Assembly (NCBI GenBank): GCA_030642995.1
Contig: DAOWMR010000068.1
Coordinates: 1 to 9,863 of the forward strand
DNA: 9,863 nt
Direction of reading: 5' to 3'
Source: Spirochaetales bacterium
GTDB taxonomy: Bacteria > Spirochaetota > Spirochaetia > DSM-27196 > SLST01
The position numbers and the translations under genes are program-made. A model generated the notes under the pieces. The model was not told the origin of the DNA. It was given only the letters and a program-made list of their open reading frames with translations, and searched no databases. Of the stretch, positions 7,010-9,863 are shown in pieces (the first letter of the stretch is position 1; each line of letters begins with the position of its first letter).

Positions 7010-8181
7010 CGCCGAAACTCCGCAAGTCGTTCGTGAATCCCCCTTGAGAGGAGCCTTCTGGCGGTCAGGAACGACAGGCCGGGCGGAATGAATCCGCCGA
7101 TCACTGAAAACCGTACGAGCGATTTGGGCGCAATTGCGAGATTCGGCACCGCGGCCGCCACGATCCCGGCCGATACGAGGGCAATGAATGTTGCGCCTGC
7201 GGCAACCATAAATACCTCGCGCACGATCAGGGCGCGGATTGTTGGCGTATCAAATCCCATGGTGCGGAGGAGGATCAGTTCATCACTGCGTGACTCCGCG
7301 GTGACCAGGACATTTCCGATTATTGCCGCAATGGCCGGGAGGATCAGAACGAGGCTGAGGAGGAGGGTGACGTTCCCCGCGGACATCTCGAGAGTTCTGC
7401 CTGCGAGGTCCTGACGGCTGCGGACGACGGCCTCGGGGAACTCAGCGGAGAGAATCTCGGCGGCGTTGTACGCAATGACAGCCGGGCTGCGATCATCCGG
7501 GGAATCGTGATCGCCCGCAGGGCCGATCAGGAGAACGTTGCCCACCGCGTTTTCGGGCGCCACACCGATGCCCCGGAGCGCGTGCATCAGCTCATCGCCA
7601 TTGATCCACACCAGATCTCGCACATCCCGGTCCTGAACCCAGGATCCTCCGTCCCCACCGAGGTCCACGAAGCCTGAGGCGGTGTCATCGTCGGGCGTTG
7701 CGGGGGCGTACCCGATGAGGAGCGACTGATAGCCCGCGGGAACCGACGTCCGGCCGGTCACCTCCGTCCCCCCGCCGGTCACCTCCGTCCCTGCGGAAGA
7801 AAGAATCCGCACGGTGGAAAATTGGCCGTCGGAGACAAGAATCGCGTCGGACTGAACCCTCGGAGACACGCCGACCGATTCGATCTGGAGAATGTCCGAG
7901 ATCCGGCGTGCCTGCTCTTCGGTTATCCACCCCTCTCCGCCGGCCAGGATGCCCGTGGCACCGGGTAGGGTTTCCGCAGCGCCTCCCGGCAGCGTTATCT
8001 GTGCCGTGCCGTAGCGTTGCTGTGCATTCGCTGCAAGTTGATCGACAATATTCCGACCCACGCTCTCGAGAAGGATTGCGCCAAACACAGCAACGGCAAT
8101 TGCGACGCCGAGGACGGCGTTTCGTTGCCTGTTAGCTTTGAGAAACCGCACCGCGAGCCGTGTCATCCCACGCAATCTCAA
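7006..8181 (-). CDS. FtsX-like ABC transporter permease, first subunit
   Basis: This 391-residue permease has one N-terminal helix (about 21-41), a large extracytoplasmic region (about 42-268) and three C-terminal helices (about 270-293, 322-345 and 355-376), the standard MacB/LolC-like topology. The loop SRSDELILLRTMGFDTPTI (about 298-316) is a clear version of the FtsX-family coupling segment. The start is probably TTG at 8181: it overlaps the ATPase stop by 4 bases and has GGGAG (8191-8195) 9 bases upstream. An ATG five codons later (8166) has no good ribosome-binding site. The extracytoplasmic region contains an exact small in-frame duplication, GTEVTGG then GTEVTGR (about 131-144). Its C-terminus overlaps the second permease start by 4 bases. 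It and the second permease are clearly different in sequence, suggesting a LolCE-like heterodimer rather than a MacB-like homodimer. Confidence 0.85.
   Translation of the reverse strand: MRLRGMTRLAVRFLKANRQRNAVLGVAIAVAVFGAILLESVGRNIVDQLAANAQQRYGTAQITLPGGAAETLPGATGILAGGEGWITEEQARRISDILQIESVGVSPRVQSDAILVSDGQFSTVRILSSAGTEVTGGGTEVTGRTSVPAGYQSLLIGYAPATPDDDTASGFVDLGGDGGSWVQDRDVRDLVWINGDELMHALRGIGVAPENAVGNVLLIGPAGDHDSPDDRSPAVIAYNAAEILSAEFPEAVVRSRQDLAGRTLEMSAGNVTLLLSLVLILPAIAAIIGNVLVTAESRSDELILLRTMGFDTPTIRALIVREVFMVAAGATFIALVSAGIVAAAVPNLAIAPKSLVRFSVIGGFIPPGLSFLTARRLLSRGIHERLAEFRR
7753..7791. repeat. 21-base tandem duplication inside the first permease gene
   Basis: An 18-base segment (gccggtcacctccgtccc) occurs at 7753-7770 and again at 7774-7791, separated by three bases, giving a 21-base period. 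As 21 is a multiple of three, the duplication keeps the frame and encodes GTEVTGG followed by GTEVTGR in the extracytoplasmic domain. It looks like a recent slippage or duplication event, since the copies are identical at the DNA level over 18 bases. Confidence 0.85.
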
Positions 8182-8864
8182 TGAGTTCGTCTCCCATCCT
8201 CCAGACGCAGGACCTGGTCGGCTTCGTCGGCAACGGCACGGTCGTGTGTTGCCATGAGGACGCAGGAACCGTGGTCGGCGGCAAGGCGCCGAAGCAGGGC
8301 GGTGATCTCGAGCGCCAGGTCGTGATCCAAGTGCGCGGTCGGCTCGTCTGCTATGACCAGCGTGGATTCCCGGGCGAGTGCTCTCGCAACAGCCACTCGT
8401 TGTCGCTCTCCGGACGAGAGGGTCGCAGGCAGGCGGTGGGCCCGATCGGCGAGGCCGACGAGATCGAGCGCGGACATGGCGCGCCGATGTGCTTCGGGCT
8501 CGGCCAGGCGCAGCAGGGTGAGCCCAAGGGAGATGTTCTCGTAGATGGACAGAACCGGCAGGAGGTTCAGATCCGCAAAGACAAAGCTCACATGCTGCGC
8601 CCGGAAGGCGGTCTGTTCTGAGCTGCTCAGCTCACCAAGATCCACTCCGGCGGCGACGATTGATCCGGAGTCGGCATGTTCTACTCCACCGATCAGGTGG
8701 AGGAGGGTGGTCTTCCCGGACCCGGACGGTCCGACGACCGCGGTCACCTGACCGGCGTGAGCCTCCATGGAAACCTCGCCAATTGCGACGATTGCCTGAT
8801 CTCCGTCCGCGTAGCTCTTACTTACGTCGGTACAGGCCACAAGAGGGGAGGATAGCGAGCTCAC
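8178..8864 (-). CDS. ABC transporter ATPase, LolD/MacB-like, with altered Q-loop
   Basis: This 228-residue ATPase powers the two downstream permeases from the cytoplasmic side of the membrane. Motifs in order are Walker A GPSGSGKT (45-52), the Q-loop region FVFADLNLLP (94-103), signature LSSGERQ (149-155), Walker B LVIADEP with catalytic Glu 174, D-loop AHLD (177-180) and H-loop His 207 in MATHD. Related proteins have FVFQxxNLLP, so the usual Q-loop glutamine is alanine 97 here. The signature also has serine in place of the first glycine of LSGG. The rest of the ATP site appears intact, so the protein may still hydrolyse ATP, perhaps with changed coupling. GTG 8864 is the chosen start: it overlaps the HflX stop as GTGA, and a strong GAGGAG (8873-8878) lies 8 bases upstream. 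Family assignment is firm; the choice between lipoprotein release, drug export and other roles is open. Confidence 0.92.
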   Translation of the reverse strand: MSSLSSPLVACTDVSKSYADGDQAIVAIGEVSMEAHAGQVTAVVGPSGSGKTTLLHLIGGVEHADSGSIVAAGVDLGELSSSEQTAFRAQHVSFVFADLNLLPVLSIYENISLGLTLLRLAEPEAHRRAMSALDLVGLADRAHRLPATLSSGERQRVAVARALARESTLVIADEPTAHLDHDLALEITALLRRLAADHGSCVLMATHDRAVADEADQVLRLEDGRRTH

Positions 8865-9862
8865 TCGGTTCTCTCCTCGGTCCGGGTAGGCTCTGCGATC
8901 GCAAACCCCGCCAGCTTCTGCTTGGTTCGCTCGGGAACATCGGCATCAATTCGGATTTCATCTCCCTCGTAGTCCTCATGCACTACATGGCCGGTCCGGT
9001 GGATGAGTGCTGCAAGATCGTAGCGATCGGGGGGGAGTGATACAGCGATGCGGGAAAAGTCGACTGTCGCAATCTCGCGTACCCTGTCCTGTAGGGCGTC
9101 CAGGCCCTCGCCGGTGCGGACGCTCACGCCGACGGCCTCCGGAAACTCGATCCGCAGCATGTTCAGCTGATCCGGGTCCACGAGATCGCTCTTATTCAGT
9201 ACCTGAATTATCGGCTTGTCGGCGCTGCCGATTTCCTCAAGCACCTCTCGCGTGACTTGTGCGTGCCGATGGATTGCCGCATCGGAAGCGTCCATGACGT
9301 GGATGAGGAAGTTGGATATGACCGTCTCCTCCAGCGTGCTCTTGAACGCCTCCACAAGACCGTGGGGGAGCCGACGGATGAATCCTACGGTATCCGTGAG
9401 CAACACCTCCTGACCTCCGTCCAACTCCAGGCGGCGGGTTGCCGGGTCCAGGGTTGCGAAGAGCTTGTTTGCAATCTCCAGGCGAGCGCCGGTCAGCGCC
9501 TGGAGCAGGCTGCTCTTGCCGGCATTCGTGTAACCGACGATGGAGCCGTTCGGAATCGTAGAGGCCAACCGTTGCCGGCGCATGATTGCTCTGCCGTTGC
9601 GGACACCCGATAACTCTCGCTTGAGCGAGGATATTCGCTTCAGCACAATTCGGCGGTCCACTTCAAGCTGAGTTTCGCCTTCGCCCCGAGTACCTCGCCG
9701 ACCGCCGCGCTGGCGAGAGAGATGGGACCACGCACTTGTGAGTCGCGGAAGAAAATACTCCATTCGCGCAAGCTCAACCTGAAGTTGGGCTTCGTGAGTT
9801 TGCGCACGGTCGGCGAAGATCTCGAGGATGATACCCTGCCGATCAGTTACCGAGAGTTTGGA
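8861..9862 (-). CDS. hflX: GTPase HflX, start beyond the window
   Basis: The frame is open to the right edge and shows 333 residues, more than from the internal ATG at 9763, which is not the true start. The first visible residues (TDRQGIILEIFADRAQTHEA) match the HflX N-terminal domain just before its long helices. GEGETQLEVDRR follows (about 60-71), then the GTPase domain with G1 GYTNAGKSS (about 110-118), switch I FATLDP, G3 DTVGFIRRLP (about 157-166) and G4 NKSD (about 223-226). A short C-terminal domain ends the protein. HflX binds the large ribosomal subunit and splits stalled or hibernating 70S ribosomes, notably under heat stress. Perhaps 70-100 N-terminal residues are missing off the edge. 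It is the first visible gene of the operon; its stop overlaps the ATPase start by 4 bases, and its last codons contain the ATPase gene's Shine-Dalgarno sequence. Confidence 0.95.
   Translation of the reverse strand, partial: SKLSVTDRQGIILEIFADRAQTHEAQLQVELARMEYFLPRLTSAWSHLSRQRGGRRGTRGEGETQLEVDRRIVLKRISSLKRELSGVRNGRAIMRRQRLASTIPNGSIVGYTNAGKSSLLQALTGARLEIANKLFATLDPATRRLELDGGQEVLLTDTVGFIRRLPHGLVEAFKSTLEETVISNFLIHVMDASDAAIHRHAQVTREVLEEIGSADKPIIQVLNKSDLVDPDQLNMLRIEFPEAVGVSVRTGEGLDALQDRVREIATVDFSRIAVSLPPDRYDLAALIHRTGHVVHEDYEGDEIRIDADVPERTKQKLAGFAIAEPTRTEERTE
8873..8878 (-). promoter_or_regulatory. Shine-Dalgarno site that decides the GTG start of the ABC ATPase
   Basis: GAGGAG on the minus strand lies 8 bases before GTG 8864, inside the last codons of hflX. 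It supports the GTG start and translational coupling. It also shows that this organism uses Shine-Dalgarno initiation inside operons, in contrast to the first genes of the transcription units seen in this window. Confidence 0.75.
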
Positions 9863-9863
9863 T

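Noticed and set aside
9763..9763. ATG at 9763 as the start of hflX
   Set aside because: The frame continues upstream to the window edge with clear HflX sequence (DRQGIILEIFADRAQTHEA), so this ATG is internal.

Overview
This looks like a chromosomal segment of a free-living spirochaete of moderately high GC content (roughly 55-60% by eye). The main taxonomic clue is the 520-residue protein at 3756-5318, which I recognise as the spirochaete-restricted DUF5312 family. The small helical protein at 1836-2330 also resembles spirochaete proteins of unknown function. I see no RNA gene, insertion sequence, CRISPR array, prophage or attachment site. Coding density is very high.

Layout from left to right. 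(1) 1-744, minus: the first 248 residues of a lipoprotein solute-binding subunit of an ABC importer, cut by the window edge. (2) 745-843: a divergent promoter region. (3) 844-2330, plus: a two-gene unit with a YhcC/YtqA-type (TIGR01212-like) radical SAM protein and a small unrecognised protein. (4) 2348-3649, minus: a PLP-dependent class I/II aminotransferase, convergent with the preceding unit. (5) 3650-3755: a second divergent promoter region. (6) 3756-5318, plus: the DUF5312 protein. (7) 5340-9862, minus: a compact five-gene operon in the order hflX (its start lies beyond the right edge), ABC ATPase, two different FtsX-like permeases, and an Ogt-type DNA alkyl-cysteine methyltransferase. 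Every junction in this operon overlaps by 4 or 10 bases.

The operon joins a ribosome-associated GTPase, a LolCDE/MacB-type transporter and a DNA repair protein. The transporter (one ATPase plus two unlike permeases) is a self-contained module. Its neighbours may share only transcription.

Two observations deserve attention. First, all four visible genes that begin a transcription unit lack a well-placed Shine-Dalgarno sequence and have a TANNNT-type -10 hexamer 6-7 bases before the start codon. Three of the four also have a strong TTGACA-like -35 box 17-18 bases further upstream, and the fourth has a weaker one. This predicts leaderless mRNAs, whereas genes inside the units mostly have ordinary Shine-Dalgarno sites. 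Second, the ABC ATPase has alanine where the Q-loop glutamine is expected, while its other nucleotide-binding motifs are present. I did not find a convincing new multi-gene defence or mobile system; most of the window is ordinary core genome.
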